Shown piece after piece: positions 1 through 8,042 of a stretch of 64,000 nucleotides of DNA; within the stretch, counting starts at the first letter, position 1; each line of letters opens with the position of its first letter. Position numbers and translations under genes: made by a program. Source of the stretch: Bacteroidales bacterium M3 (GTDB lineage Bacteria > Bacteroidota > Bacteroidia > Bacteroidales > Muribaculaceae). The stretch spans positions 124,001-188,000 of the forward strand of contig LUJN01000010.1 in NCBI GenBank assembly GCA_001689445.1. Direction: 5' to 3'. The notes beneath the pieces are model-generated. The model did not search any database. It saw nothing but the letters and a program-made list of their open reading frames with translations, and was not told the DNA's origin.

Positions 1-323
1 TTGCCTATCCCGACAAGGAGGATGTGCTCGCCCCGCGCGGCATGATACGCATCGTCAATGCCCGACACACCCTCGGCATCATAGCTGAGAGCAATCGTGG
101 ATTGAGATGCAATATACGTCTGTGCGACCCCGTTATATCGGAAAACAACGCCACGTTTGTGATAGCCGACGGCCATTGTGCCACCGCCGACCGCACTGAC
201 ATCCATCTTGACTATGACATAGATGTCGAGGTGCTGACCTCGATAGTGTTTGGCAACGACACGACCCACCGCATACTCGACTTCCCGACCGAGCGTCCGT
301 TTATAAGCCTCATGCTCGATTGA
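1..323 (+). CDS. GNAT acetyltransferase, Eis-like, C-terminal end only (5' partial)
   Basis: The reading frame is open from the window edge and ends at 323, so only the last ~106 residues are present. The order of features (an MIRIVNA strand, a CDP-ENN turn, then DVEVLTSIVFG and a final short PFISLMLD segment) matches the sterol-carrier-protein-like C-terminal domain of Eis-type GNAT acetyltransferases. There, ENN-x(5) and the following strand precede a conserved L-x-S-I/L-x-x-G helix. The acetyl-CoA-binding N-terminal domains lie outside the window, so the substrate cannot be inferred. It lies 12 bases upstream of the thioredoxin gene on the same strand and may be co-transcribed. The family assignment rests on remembered domain pattern only. 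Confidence 0.55.
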   Translation, partial: AYPDKEDVLAPRGMIRIVNARHTLGIIAESNRGLRCNIRLCDPVISENNATFVIADGHCATADRTDIHLDYDIDVEVLTSIVFGNDTTHRILDFPTERPFISLMLD

Positions 324-335
324 ACATACAACACA

Positions 336-773
336 ATGCCATATATGACAAAACGATTTTTATTACCTATAGTATCACTGATGCTTGCCATCGGCATCAA
401 TGCACAAAACCTGCGCACGCTCTCCGAATCGGAGTTCGCCTCAGCGGTCAGCGACTGGTCAAAGGGCTACGCCGGCTGGAAATTCAAGGGCAAGCGTCCC
501 GCTGTCATCGACTTCTATGCCGACTGGTGCGGCCCGTGCCGCAAGCTCTCCCCCACCGTCGACTCGCTTGCCACAGCCTACAAGGGCAAGGTCGACTTCT
601 ACAAGGTCAACGTCGACCGCTGCCCCGAACTTGCCAAGCATCTCGGCGTGCGCTCCATCCCGATGCTGCTACTCTGCCCCGCCAAAGGCTCTCCGCAGGT
701 CATAATGGGCGTATACCCCGGCTCGGAAATCGAGGCCGCCATGCGGTATGTATTTTATCCTAAGAAAAAGTAG
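336..773 (+). CDS. Secreted thioredoxin-fold protein with CGPC active site
   Basis: A 145-residue protein starting with a hydrophobic signal peptide ending near INAQ (residue ~24). The mature part carries the thioredoxin active site W-CGPC-R at about residues 66-69, followed by the usual KVDFYKVNVD strand and a cis-proline loop (VRSIPML). This is a periplasmic or envelope thiol-disulfide oxidoreductase, and a CGPC redox pair normally indicates reducing activity. Two in-frame starts exist, at 336 and 345; the second leaves a tidier signal peptide (MTKRFLLP). It follows the acetyltransferase by 12 bases and faces the regulator gene at 781-1122. Confidence 0.9.
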   Translation: MPYMTKRFLLPIVSLMLAIGINAQNLRTLSESEFASAVSDWSKGYAGWKFKGKRPAVIDFYADWCGPCRKLSPTVDSLATAYKGKVDFYKVNVDRCPELAKHLGVRSIPMLLLCPAKGSPQVIMGVYPGSEIEAAMRYVFYPKKK

Positions 774-780
774 TCGGGGA

Positions 781-1122
781 CTATACTGTCACCAGGCCGT
801 CAGTCGACACGCTGCCGTCGGGAGATTCGCCACTGGCAGCCGGGGCGATATAGGCGTGCAGTGCCTCGACATATTCGGCAAAAGCCTCGCGTCCTGCCTC
901 GGTCATGCGGCACACCGTACGCGGACGCTTGTCGCGGAACCCTTTCTCGACCTCGATATAGCCGGCCTCCGAAAGGCGGGTTATCTGCACACTAAGATTG
1001 CCCATCGTGGCGCGGGTGACATCCTTTAGGTACATGAAGTCGGCCTCCTCAACGCTCATGAGGGTAGAGAGGATGGCGAGCCGCAACTGGGAGTGTATCA
1101 ATGGGTTAAGTTCTTTCATCAT
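781..1122 (-). CDS. Winged-helix transcriptional regulator (MarR/PadR-like, HTH_34 type)
   Basis: A small 113-residue DNA-binding protein. Residues ~1-85 form a winged helix: a first helix around LNPLIHSQLRLAILSTL, a recognition helix around TMGNLSVQITRLSEAGYIEVEK, and a wing with the KRPRTVCRMTEAGREAF strand and helix. This is typical of the one-domain regulators that Bacteroidetes pair with a downstream membrane protein. The last ~20 residues are Ala/Gly/Ser-rich and probably disordered. The gene start overlaps the end of the plus-strand-facing membrane gene at 1106-1687 by 17 bases, so the two are translationally coupled with the membrane gene first. The target is unknown; regulation of its own operon is the usual arrangement. 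Confidence 0.8.
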   Translation of the reverse strand: MMKELNPLIHSQLRLAILSTLMSVEEADFMYLKDVTRATMGNLSVQITRLSEAGYIEVEKGFRDKRPRTVCRMTEAGREAFAEYVEALHAYIAPAASGESPDGSVSTDGLVTV

Positions 1123-1687
1123 AAAGTGATTTTTTCATCATGTAACCGGGGATTATCATCATGACGGCAATCGCCGCCGCAAAAACCAGTATCTGCGTCA
1201 GACCGCCGATGAGCCACAGTAGCACAGCCGAAACAAACCCCACATAAGAGCTGCCTTGCAACACAGGGTAGGAAATGAGCACTCCCGTAACGTAGCACCC
1301 CACCGACAGCAGCATCAAAACAGCGAAAAGCACATTGTATGGCACAAAAAACGACACCACAGAAAAGCCCACAAGCAGCACGGTGAGCATCATCCATATG
1401 CTGTGGAGCGACTTGGCGACCGATGTCCTCACCTCGCCTTGCCGCGGCTGCAATTTCATCACCAACGGTGTACCTATCAAGGGGATAGCAAACCATATAA
1501 GGTAGAGACGGCGGTCACCACCGAAGCGCATAGCCACATAGACCGTCAACGCCACGACAACCGTAGTCCAGCCCCACACAAGAAAAGGCATATATGACCC
1601 GCGCAACACGCTGCGGCGCGTCTGCGACATAAACCGCCCGATAATATCAAGGCTGTCCTCCGGCGTCATTCTATCATCGCTATCCAT
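1106..1687 (-). CDS. Integral membrane protein of unknown function
   Basis: A 193-residue protein with about five to six hydrophobic segments beginning near residue 30 (YMPFLVWGWTTVVVALTVYVAM) and ending near residue 185. The N-terminal ~25 residues are polar (DRMTPEDSLDIIGRFMSQTRRSV) and cytoplasmic-looking. The C-terminus ends in MMKKSLYDERT and overlaps the regulator gene by 17 bases, so the pair forms a two-gene operon transcribed away from 1688. Small membrane proteins paired with HTH_34 regulators are common in Bacteroidetes but have no assigned role. No catalytic motif was recognised. Confidence 0.75.
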   Translation of the reverse strand: MDSDDRMTPEDSLDIIGRFMSQTRRSVLRGSYMPFLVWGWTTVVVALTVYVAMRFGGDRRLYLIWFAIPLIGTPLVMKLQPRQGEVRTSVAKSLHSIWMMLTVLLVGFSVVSFFVPYNVLFAVLMLLSVGCYVTGVLISYPVLQGSSYVGFVSAVLLWLIGGLTQILVFAAAIAVMMIIPGYMMKKSLYDERT

Positions 1688-1751
1688 CGTTACGCAAAGA
1701 TACGGGTTTAATCTTAAAAATTCAACTACAAACAGTGACGCAGTATGCCGA

Positions 1752-1829
1752 AATGCGGTTCAAATAGCCCTTTGAGGTGGCAAGATAAGGATCTAAAGCC
1801 CCACTCCCTCTCTTTATTTGAACCGCATT
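1752..1829. repeat. Intergenic inverted repeat (15-bp perfect arms)
   Basis: The 15-base arm at 1752-1766 (AATGCGGTTCAAATA) is repeated in exact reverse complement at 1815-1829, separated by 48 bases. It occupies most of the gap between the membrane protein and the DUF2141 gene. It lacks the GTAGGG head of the other palindromic repeats in this window. It has no poly-T tract, so it is not an obvious terminator. It may be a small non-autonomous mobile repeat or a transcript-stabilising hairpin. Confidence 0.6.
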
Positions 1830-1864
1830 GCAGCACACCGCGTCCCCACTCTGCTGCAACCGGG

Positions 1865-2236
1865 TCAATATTGTTGCAGCTCTATGGTGTAGCGGCCATC
1901 GGGGGCGACGGGGAGGGTGATGCGCAAGCACGGCTCTGTGGGACGTCCGTAGCTGTCAAAGTCGAGGCTGCCGTTGCCGTTGAGGTCCTGGAACGCCTGC
2001 AATGCGAGCTCCTTATCGGCAGTGGGTGGAGTATCAAACGCCACCGTCACAGTCGGGCTGTCAATCTCCACTTTCTCGGCGAGTAGCTGTTTGCTGTCTT
2101 GCGTCGCCGATATATACAGGCACCCTTCGGAATACGAGAGATTCTCGACTTTCACCACCGAGGCAGCCTCTGCGGCAACGACGGTCATAGACACTGCGCC
2201 GGCAAACGCCAGTGCGCAAATAATTCTCTTTTTCAT
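1865..2236 (-). CDS. DUF2141 family secreted protein
   Basis: A 123-residue protein with a signal peptide (MKKRIICALAFAGAVSMTVVAAEA, cleavage near residue 25). The C-terminal half carries the hallmark DUF2141 pattern of F-x-D-L-N-G-N-G-x-L-D followed by G-R-P-x-E-P near residues 82-105. DUF2141 proteins are small periplasmic or outer-membrane-associated proteins of unknown function, and the motif looks like a calcium-type acidic loop. Its ATG overlaps the stop codon of the upstream barrel receptor (ATGA at 2233-2236), which indicates coupled translation and suggests a role together with that receptor. Confidence 0.75.
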   Translation of the reverse strand: MKKRIICALAFAGAVSMTVVAAEAASVVKVENLSYSEGCLYISATQDSKQLLAEKVEIDSPTVTVAFDTPPTADKELALQAFQDLNGNGSLDFDSYGRPTEPCLRITLPVAPDGRYTIELQQY

Positions 2237-4323
2237 TTTCCTATAGTTTTAATAGATTCGTATTCAGTCTTGTTGTCAAGGCGTTTTCTTGTCGATGCAC
2301 GCCTGACGCCACGGTAAAGGTTGAGCGTCACGCCGACCCATACAAGGCGGCTCGACGATTGGGCATGATACTCGCGGTCGTAACCCGCGAGAGCCGACAG
2401 GTCGCGTGACTTCACATCCACATTTCCCACCGGGTTAACCAATCCCGCCATAAATGTCGCCGACCGCCATGTGTAGCCAACTCCAACATTAGCGAGATTT
2501 TGGTTTACGCTCGTCACCATCTCGCCCCACAGGCGGTTGTAGCTGCTGTTGTATTTCAGCATTACCCACCAATGGCCGGCCATAAACGTGGCCTGTGCGT
2601 TGACAAACGGCTGGGAATAGCCGTGACGATAGCCTCGCCCAAGGCTCACAGTGTAATGCCAACCGCCGTCGCCCGACAGCACGACACGGCCTCCAGCCAA
2701 CGGGACGCGAACTTGCGCCTTGACCGCCACATCGTTATTATATCCACAATTGACAGGGCGACCAACAATCATCTCCCCGGCATATTCCTTATAGTCCATG
2801 ACGGGGTTATGGCAATAGACATCCTCGACCGTCAACTTCGCCGTGGCATCCTTCCACCGGGCGTCCAGCTCAATACGGCAGTCATAACGCTGCCACGGGC
2901 GCAGCGAGCCGTCTCCGCGATGCCACTGGTAGCGGTCGACACGCTGCAAGGCAGAGTTGAGGTCGTTGATGCCGCAAGTGACAGAGGTCGCGTCCACCCT
3001 CAATGCCATCCCGAGGATGTCATTCGGGCGATAGCGCAAATAGATGCGTGGATTAACCCCGACATAATGCCGCGTCCGAGTGACCGCGAGGCTGCTCACG
3101 GACATCGTGACCCCGGCATCGTATTCCCACCTGTCAAACGACTGCCGCCATTGGGCAAACATGTCGTATTTTCCCTCCCGCTGACGCTGACTGCCGCCGC
3201 CGGAGCTTGACGCATATGTCACGGAACGTGAGCGGTCAAGACGAGCCCGAAGCCCCGCCGACAACGTGCCGCGACCCATACGCCCTTCCCATATTCCCTC
3301 GCCGAGGAGGGCGCGGCGCGAGCCGTCCACACGCGTCGAGAGCAGGAGACCGGGAGTATCATATATCCGTCGGCTATCCGACGTGATATACGACGGGACG
3401 AGATTGAAGAATATCCTGTTGCGCCGATTGAGGCGCATATGGAAATAGAGGTCGACATCGACCTGCCACGAGGAGAGCGGCGAGACTTCCGTCTCATCGC
3501 ATGTCGACACAACGCCGGCAATGCGGGTCGTGACAGTGCCGACAGCGCGGTAGAGGTCGTCCCGGCGGTAAAGCCGCGCCTGAACGTTGAGCAGCATGTC
3601 GGCCCGGGGCACATAGGAATATTGCAGGGCGGCACGATGGGTCACCATGCGGTTGGCGGCCGGTATCCCCTCCTCCATCCTATCTATCTGCGTGCCGTTG
3701 GCAAGCACGATGCGCTCCGTATTGTCCCGGAAACACATCATATGCCACATCGGGTTGGAATGATAGTCGGCAGTCCACTCGCTACGCCCTACATTATACT
3801 TCAACGACACGGTATAGTCACCCCATCCACGGTTGGCCGACTGGAGGACGTTGGCCATGATGCCATACCCGCTGTCGCGTCTCTTTACCGTAACGTCGAG
3901 CACCGCATCCGCATCGCCATAGCGCACACCGGGATTGGCGATATATTCCACTTTCACTATGTCCCTGGGCGAAAGCGACAGCAATTCCGCCTGCGACACA
4001 CGGCGCCCGTTCACCCTTATGGAAAGTTTCTCCTTGCCGAAAATCCCCACACTCCCCGTAGCGGGGTCGACCACCAGTCCGGGAATCTGTAGCCCCGCCA
4101 ATAGCTGCACGGCGGTGTTGGTGTCCCTCTTCAGCTGTACTGTGGGTCTATACACATCCTTGCCGCCGACAGTCATCACTGCCGGCATCTCAACAACCAC
4201 CTCGCCGAGGGTGCGCATGATACTGTCAGATGAGGTGACGGTGTCACGCACAGTCGACCACTCCTCGGAATGAAGCGGGGAAAAGCATATCAGATAAAGC
4301 ATTGCGCCAACAGTCAATCTCAT
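2233..4323 (-). CDS. Outer-membrane beta-barrel receptor, TonB-dependent-like
   Basis: A 696-residue protein with a short signal peptide (ending near LHSEE) and an N-terminal plug-like part at residues ~35-150. It includes LGEVVVEMPAV, the loop RPTVQLKRDTNTAVQLLAGL and VSQAELLSLSPRDIVKVEYI, as in TonB-dependent receptors and the outer membrane protein beta-barrel family. The rest alternates amphipathic strands rich in Arg, Tyr and Trp, ending with strands near SSSRLVWVGVTLNLYRG. Unlike most receptors of the family it has no carboxypeptidase-regulatory-like domain before the plug, and it ends in a basic tail rather than a clear C-terminal aromatic. It is co-translated with the DUF2141 gene. 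The ligand is unknown. Confidence 0.75.
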   Translation of the reverse strand: MRLTVGAMLYLICFSPLHSEEWSTVRDTVTSSDSIMRTLGEVVVEMPAVMTVGGKDVYRPTVQLKRDTNTAVQLLAGLQIPGLVVDPATGSVGIFGKEKLSIRVNGRRVSQAELLSLSPRDIVKVEYIANPGVRYGDADAVLDVTVKRRDSGYGIMANVLQSANRGWGDYTVSLKYNVGRSEWTADYHSNPMWHMMCFRDNTERIVLANGTQIDRMEEGIPAANRMVTHRAALQYSYVPRADMLLNVQARLYRRDDLYRAVGTVTTRIAGVVSTCDETEVSPLSSWQVDVDLYFHMRLNRRNRIFFNLVPSYITSDSRRIYDTPGLLLSTRVDGSRRALLGEGIWEGRMGRGTLSAGLRARLDRSRSVTYASSSGGGSQRQREGKYDMFAQWRQSFDRWEYDAGVTMSVSSLAVTRTRHYVGVNPRIYLRYRPNDILGMALRVDATSVTCGINDLNSALQRVDRYQWHRGDGSLRPWQRYDCRIELDARWKDATAKLTVEDVYCHNPVMDYKEYAGEMIVGRPVNCGYNNDVAVKAQVRVPLAGGRVVLSGDGGWHYTVSLGRGYRHGYSQPFVNAQATFMAGHWWVMLKYNSSYNRLWGEMVTSVNQNLANVGVGYTWRSATFMAGLVNPVGNVDVKSRDLSALAGYDREYHAQSSSRLVWVGVTLNLYRGVRRASTRKRLDNKTEYESIKTIGK

Positions 4324-4342
4324 AATCGAGTCAAATTTGACG

Positions 4343-4350
4343 CAAATATA
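4343..4350 (-). promoter_or_regulatory. -7 promoter box for the barrel receptor operon
   Basis: Read on the minus strand this is TATATTTG, fitting the Bacteroidetes -7 consensus TAnnTTTG, 20 bases before the ATG at 4323. A second identical octamer lies further upstream at 4375-4382 in very AT-rich DNA. No well-spaced -33 TTTG could be assigned to the proximal box, so either copy may be used. Confidence 0.45.
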
Positions 4351-4399
4351 AATATATTTATTTTATAAATAAAGCAAATATATAAATTAAGTACATTTT

Positions 4400-4472
4400 A
4401 GTAGGGACGCAGTGTGCCGCGTGGAATTGGATATAACATCGCTTTTTCCACGCGGCACGCCGCGTCCCTACT
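4400..4472. repeat. REPIN-like double hairpin (GTAGGGACG family)
   Basis: Arms of 26 bases at 4400-4425 and 4447-4472 are reverse complements with two mismatches. Each arm starts with the head GTAGGGACG and then folds on itself (for example ACGCGG-CGTG-CCGCGT in the right arm read on the minus strand). The element fills the space between the beta-lactamase stop and the receptor promoter. A GTAG head followed by a hairpin, present twice in opposite orientation, is the layout of REP doublets. Related elements lie at 7606-7684, 26271-26355 and 59391-59472. Confidence 0.75.
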
Positions 4473-4480
4473 GTAAAATA

Positions 4481-5374
4481 CTATTGCCCAAGGTAGTATC
4501 GGTAGACTATAGTGGAGATGTCGGCTATAAGCTGCTCGGTGTCGGGGAATGACAGGCCGGAGTCCTCCACAAGCACCACGAGGATGTATGGGGCTTTGCC
4601 GGGGACTTTTACAAACGCGGCGTCATTCACGCCGATTATCTTGCCTCGGGCGTTCTTATCGCCTGTGCCGGTCTTGTGCCCGACGGTTGTACCGGCAGGG
4701 AACGGCGCGCCGCCGATACGTGTCGTACCTGTGGCGCATCCCGAGAGGGTCTTCACAAGGAATATCGTCTCATCCACCCCGAGAAGCTCCCAACGGAGCA
4801 GACGGTCGATAAGCTCCGCCACGCTAAATGGGGTGGCGCTGTTGGCATAGGAGAGAGTGACATCACGATGCATCTCATCCTCGGAGTGGGCTATCGCGAA
4901 ATGGTCCAGTCCCTTGCCACGAAGCACTGAATCCATCCTTGCCGGCGAGCCGAAAAGGTCAAACAGTATGTCGCAGGCATTATTGTCGCTCTGTTGCAGG
5001 CTATAACGCAGCACCTCAGCGAGCGGCATCACAGTCCCCTCGGGAAAAGAGTCGCGCATCGGCGACCATGTGTCCTTATGCAACATATCGGGAGTAATCC
5101 TGACAGGCGTATCGAGCGACACTGTTGCGCTACGTTCCACGCTGTCAAGCACCGCCACGGCCTGATAGAGCTTCATAACGCTCATGAGCGGAAAGCGATG
5201 CTGGTTGTTGAGTGCCGCCACCTCCCCGTCGGGGGCTATGACAGCAACGCCTACGCGGGCATCCACCCCGTCAAGACGGGCCTTTATCGGGTCCATGACA
5301 CTCTGGGCATTTGCCCCAACAATCCACAGCGTCACAATCGCCATGGCAACAGATATACGTTTAACCGCGTTCAT
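4481..5374 (-). CDS. Class A (serine) beta-lactamase, Bacteroidales type
   Basis: A 297-residue secreted enzyme expected to hydrolyse beta-lactam rings in the periplasm. A signal peptide ends near ANAQ (residue 24). The conserved class A elements are all present: the nucleophile motif S-V-M-K with Ser65 and Lys68, the S-D-N loop at residues 129-131, and the K-T-G triad at 234-236 (HKTGTGD). The omega-loop acidic residue is probably Glu165 or Glu167 in HSEDEMHRD. The spacing and SVMK/SDN/KTGTG style resemble the chromosomal subclass A2 enzymes of Bacteroides (CepA, CblA, CfxA), but the exact group and spectrum cannot be read from the sequence. The gene stands alone with no neighbouring regulator or mobilisation gene, so it looks resident rather than recently acquired. 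Confidence 0.93.
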   Translation of the reverse strand: MNAVKRISVAMAIVTLWIVGANAQSVMDPIKARLDGVDARVGVAVIAPDGEVAALNNQHRFPLMSVMKLYQAVAVLDSVERSATVSLDTPVRITPDMLHKDTWSPMRDSFPEGTVMPLAEVLRYSLQQSDNNACDILFDLFGSPARMDSVLRGKGLDHFAIAHSEDEMHRDVTLSYANSATPFSVAELIDRLLRWELLGVDETIFLVKTLSGCATGTTRIGGAPFPAGTTVGHKTGTGDKNARGKIIGVNDAAFVKVPGKAPYILVVLVEDSGLSFPDTEQLIADISTIVYRYYLGQ

Positions 5375-5408
5375 TCCTTCAACCTTTTCAGATGTTTATT
5401 ATAATGTG

Positions 5409-5437
5409 CAAAATTAACCATCATCCCGACACTCAAA
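5409..5437 (-). promoter_or_regulatory. Promoter of the beta-lactamase gene
   Basis: On the minus strand a TAATTTTG -7 box (5409-5416) is preceded by TTTG at 5434-5437 with 17 bases between them. The ATG at 5374 lies about 35 bases downstream. The spacing is slightly shorter than the usual 18-21. Confidence 0.5.
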
Positions 5438-5501
5438 AGCGAGAAAAATTGAGTCTTTTTTGCGTTAACAAAATTTATCACACCCTATTCACCATTTTTA
5501 G

Positions 5502-5509
5502 TAATTTTG
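5502..5509 (+). promoter_or_regulatory. -7 promoter box for the M13 peptidase gene
   Basis: TAATTTTG matches TAnnTTTG and lies 28 bases before the ATG at 5538. No properly spaced -33 box is evident. The region between 5417 and 5501 therefore holds divergent promoters for the beta-lactamase and the peptidase. Confidence 0.45.
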
Positions 5510-5537
5510 CTCTCAGCAATAACTTTATTATCACGTT

Positions 5538-7586
5538 ATGGAAACATCCAAAATTGCCCTTGCCGCTATCGCGACATTAGGCATCTCGCTTTCAGCCGTT
5601 GCCGAGAGCGAGCATCTCAAGAGCCTCAACCCGGCCTACATTGACGACAATGTGCCGGCTGCCTCTGACTTCTATACCCATGTCAACAAGGGGTGGATCG
5701 AGGCCAATCCCCTTACCCCTGAACATGCGCGTTACGGACAGTTCAACATCCTCAACGACTCAAGCGAAAACCGTGTCAAGGAGATTGTACTCAACCTCGC
5801 CAACAGCAACCCACAGCCCGGGACTGTAGCCTTCAAGGTATCGACCATCTACAACCAGGCGATGGACTCGGCACGCCGCAATGCCGACGGCGCAAAACCC
5901 ATACTCGCCGACCTGAAGCGCATCGAGACCACCCCGCATGAGGGGATGGAGGACTTGTTCCTGTGGATACACGGCAACTTTGCAAGCCCGTTCTTCGGAG
6001 CCGGCCCGATGGAGGACATGGCCAACAGCAAGGAGTATGCGATGTATGTGAGCGGAGGAGGCATCGGCCTTGGCGACCGCGACTACTATCTCTCTGACGA
6101 CAAGCACAACAAGGAGGTACGAGAAGCCTACAAAAAACTTATCGTCAAGCAGATGCAGAATGCCGGCTACTCCAAGAAGGATGCCAACCGCATCATGAAA
6201 AACGTGATGAAAATCGAGACTGCCCTCGCCGACTCGACATGGACCCGCGAGGAGAGCCGCAATATACCGGCGATGTACAATCCCCGCACATTTGCCCAAC
6301 TCAAGGAGATGTACCCCAACATCAACTGGGACCGCTTCTTTATAGAGACAATGGGCATACCGAGTCCCGAGCAGGTGGTAGTCACCGAGATAAACACCGT
6401 CAAGCAGGCTGACAACCTCATGGCATCGCTCACCGACCGAGAAATCAAGGACTATTACCTGTGGAAATACGTGGCACAGGCAGCAGGCCAACTTAGCGAC
6501 GACTTTTCCGACGCCAACTTTGAGTTCAGCAAGGTCACGAGCGGCGTGCAGCAGCAGCGTCCCCGCTGGAAACGTGCCCTCGGAGCAACCGAAGGTGCAA
6601 TGGGCGAGGCTGTCGGACAGCTCTACGTCGAGAAATATTTCCCTGAGTCATCCAAGCAGTATATGCTCAATCTTGTCGAGAACCTGCGCACGGCACTCGG
6701 CAAGCACATCATCAACCTGCCGTGGATGACCGACGACACAAAGCTCAATGCCATCAAGAAGCTAAATGCCTTCACCGTCAAAATCGGCTACCCCGACAAG
6801 TGGAAAGACTACTCGACACTTGAAATTGACCCCAATCTCTCATATTACGAAAACATGCACAACGTGTCGATGTGGCACCAGGCCGACACCTACTCCAAGT
6901 GGGGGAAGCCGGTCGACCGCACCGAATGGGCCATGACGCCGCAGACAGTCAACGCCTATTACAATCCGCTCGCCAACGAGATAGTGTTTCCCGCCGCAAT
7001 CCTCCAGGCACCATTCTTTGACCCCGAGGCAAGCGATGCCGAAAACTACGGCGGTATCGGCGTGGTCATCGGCCACGAGATGACCCACGGATTTGACGAC
7101 CAAGGACGCAACTTCGACGCCGACGGCAATATGACAAACTGGTGGACCGACGAGGACGCCGAAAAATTTGCCGCTCTCACGTCAGGCCTCATAAAGCAGT
7201 TTGACGAGGTGGAGGTGTTGCCCGGTGTACACGCCAACGGCCAGTACACCCTCGGCGAGAATATCGCCGACCAAGGCGGCCTGCGTGTATCGCGCACGGC
7301 ATTCCTTGACTCTCAGAAAAAGAAAGGCGTGGATATCACCGCCGACTCGGCACGCATTGACGGGTTCGACCCCATGCAGGTGTTCTACCTCAACTACGCC
7401 AACATCTGGGCCAACAATATCCGCGACGAGGAGATACGCTCGCTCACCACAGGCGACGTACACTCTCTCGGCAAAAACCGCGTGAACGTCACCCTGCGCA
7501 ACATAGCCCCGTTCTTTGAGGCATTCTCCATCAAGGCTGGCGATCCGATGTTCCGCGCCGAGGAAGAGCGCGTGGTCATCTGGTAA
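5538..7586 (+). CDS. M13 family metallopeptidase (neprilysin/PepO-like)
   Basis: A 682-residue zinc endopeptidase with a signal peptide (METSKIALAAIATLGISLSAVA). The N-terminal M13 domain begins at about residue 40 (DFYTHVNKGWIEANPL, a family hallmark). The catalytic domain contains NAYYNP near residue 475, the zinc motif HEMTH with His513, Glu514 and His517, and the third-ligand motif GENIADQGG near residue 575. The protein ends in the usual short RVxIW tail. Family members cleave small peptides in the periplasm or at the cell surface. Length and all active-site elements are complete. The gene is monocistronic, with a promoter box upstream and a palindromic repeat directly downstream. Confidence 0.95.
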   Translation: METSKIALAAIATLGISLSAVAESEHLKSLNPAYIDDNVPAASDFYTHVNKGWIEANPLTPEHARYGQFNILNDSSENRVKEIVLNLANSNPQPGTVAFKVSTIYNQAMDSARRNADGAKPILADLKRIETTPHEGMEDLFLWIHGNFASPFFGAGPMEDMANSKEYAMYVSGGGIGLGDRDYYLSDDKHNKEVREAYKKLIVKQMQNAGYSKKDANRIMKNVMKIETALADSTWTREESRNIPAMYNPRTFAQLKEMYPNINWDRFFIETMGIPSPEQVVVTEINTVKQADNLMASLTDREIKDYYLWKYVAQAAGQLSDDFSDANFEFSKVTSGVQQQRPRWKRALGATEGAMGEAVGQLYVEKYFPESSKQYMLNLVENLRTALGKHIINLPWMTDDTKLNAIKKLNAFTVKIGYPDKWKDYSTLEIDPNLSYYENMHNVSMWHQADTYSKWGKPVDRTEWAMTPQTVNAYYNPLANEIVFPAAILQAPFFDPEASDAENYGGIGVVIGHEMTHGFDDQGRNFDADGNMTNWWTDEDAEKFAALTSGLIKQFDEVEVLPGVHANGQYTLGENIADQGGLRVSRTAFLDSQKKKGVDITADSARIDGFDPMQVFYLNYANIWANNIRDEEIRSLTTGDVHSLGKNRVNVTLRNIAPFFEAFSIKAGDPMFRAEEERVVIW

Positions 7587-7605
7587 ACGCTATACTTACC
7601 TCAAT

Positions 7606-7684
7606 ATGTAGGGACATGCCTTTGGCATGTTGACTGATGCATAGATAGTTGCACGTTCAACATGCCAAAGGCATGTCCCTACAT
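7606..7684. repeat. REPIN-like double hairpin (GTAGGGACATGCC type)
   Basis: Perfect 28-base inverted arms (7606-7633 and 7657-7684) surround a 23-base centre. Each arm is itself a hairpin: head GTAGGG, then ACATGCC-TTT-GGCATGT. The arm sequence is the same as that of the element at 26271-26355, about 19 kb away, showing that this is a dispersed family rather than a local terminator. It sits between two convergent genes. Confidence 0.85.
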
Positions 7685-7705
7685 TTACCAATGGGCAATT
7701 TCCCG

Positions 7706-7942
7706 CTATTCCTGTGCGTATTGCAGCACGGTAGGGCTTTCCACATCGACGCCAAACTCCCTTGCACGCTCCAGGATGGCGCGGGCAAGGCGTGGCTTCA
7801 GGTCTTCTGGGCAATAGCGGAAATAAGCCTCGGCAGCCCGCACATGCGCGGCGTCGGGCATCGGGTATTCACGGCGTTCAGGCAGCCCGAACACCGAGTC
7901 GGGCAACTCCTTTTTCTCTTCGTAAGATAGTCTGTCGTTCAT
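7706..7942 (-). CDS. Small DUF6582-like protein
   Basis: A 78-residue hydrophilic protein. The segment LPDSVFGLPERREYPMPDAAHVRAA, followed by a helix ending AREFGVDVES, resembles the small domain (F-x-x-P-x-x-R-x-x-P-x-x-D-x-x-H-x-x-x-A) seen in DUF6582 proteins and near phage head proteins. Here it is free-standing and no other phage gene is nearby. It has no signal peptide, so it is probably cytoplasmic. The function is unknown and the family link is from memory. Confidence 0.55.
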   Translation of the reverse strand: MNDRLSYEEKKELPDSVFGLPERREYPMPDAAHVRAAEAYFRYCPEDLKPRLARAILERAREFGVDVESPTVLQYAQE

Positions 7943-8042
7943 GATAATATGTTTTGTTTAATATGAATAACATCTGAAATGAGCAAATAGCTCGTTTCAA
8001 ACGTTTATTTTATAAAACACGTATCACTTAACCAAAAAAATC

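Noticed and set aside
2500..3210. A long plus-strand ORF over the barrel receptor.
   Set aside because: It is an antisense frame with no recognisable domain and no promoter or start context; GC-rich codon bias creates such frames.
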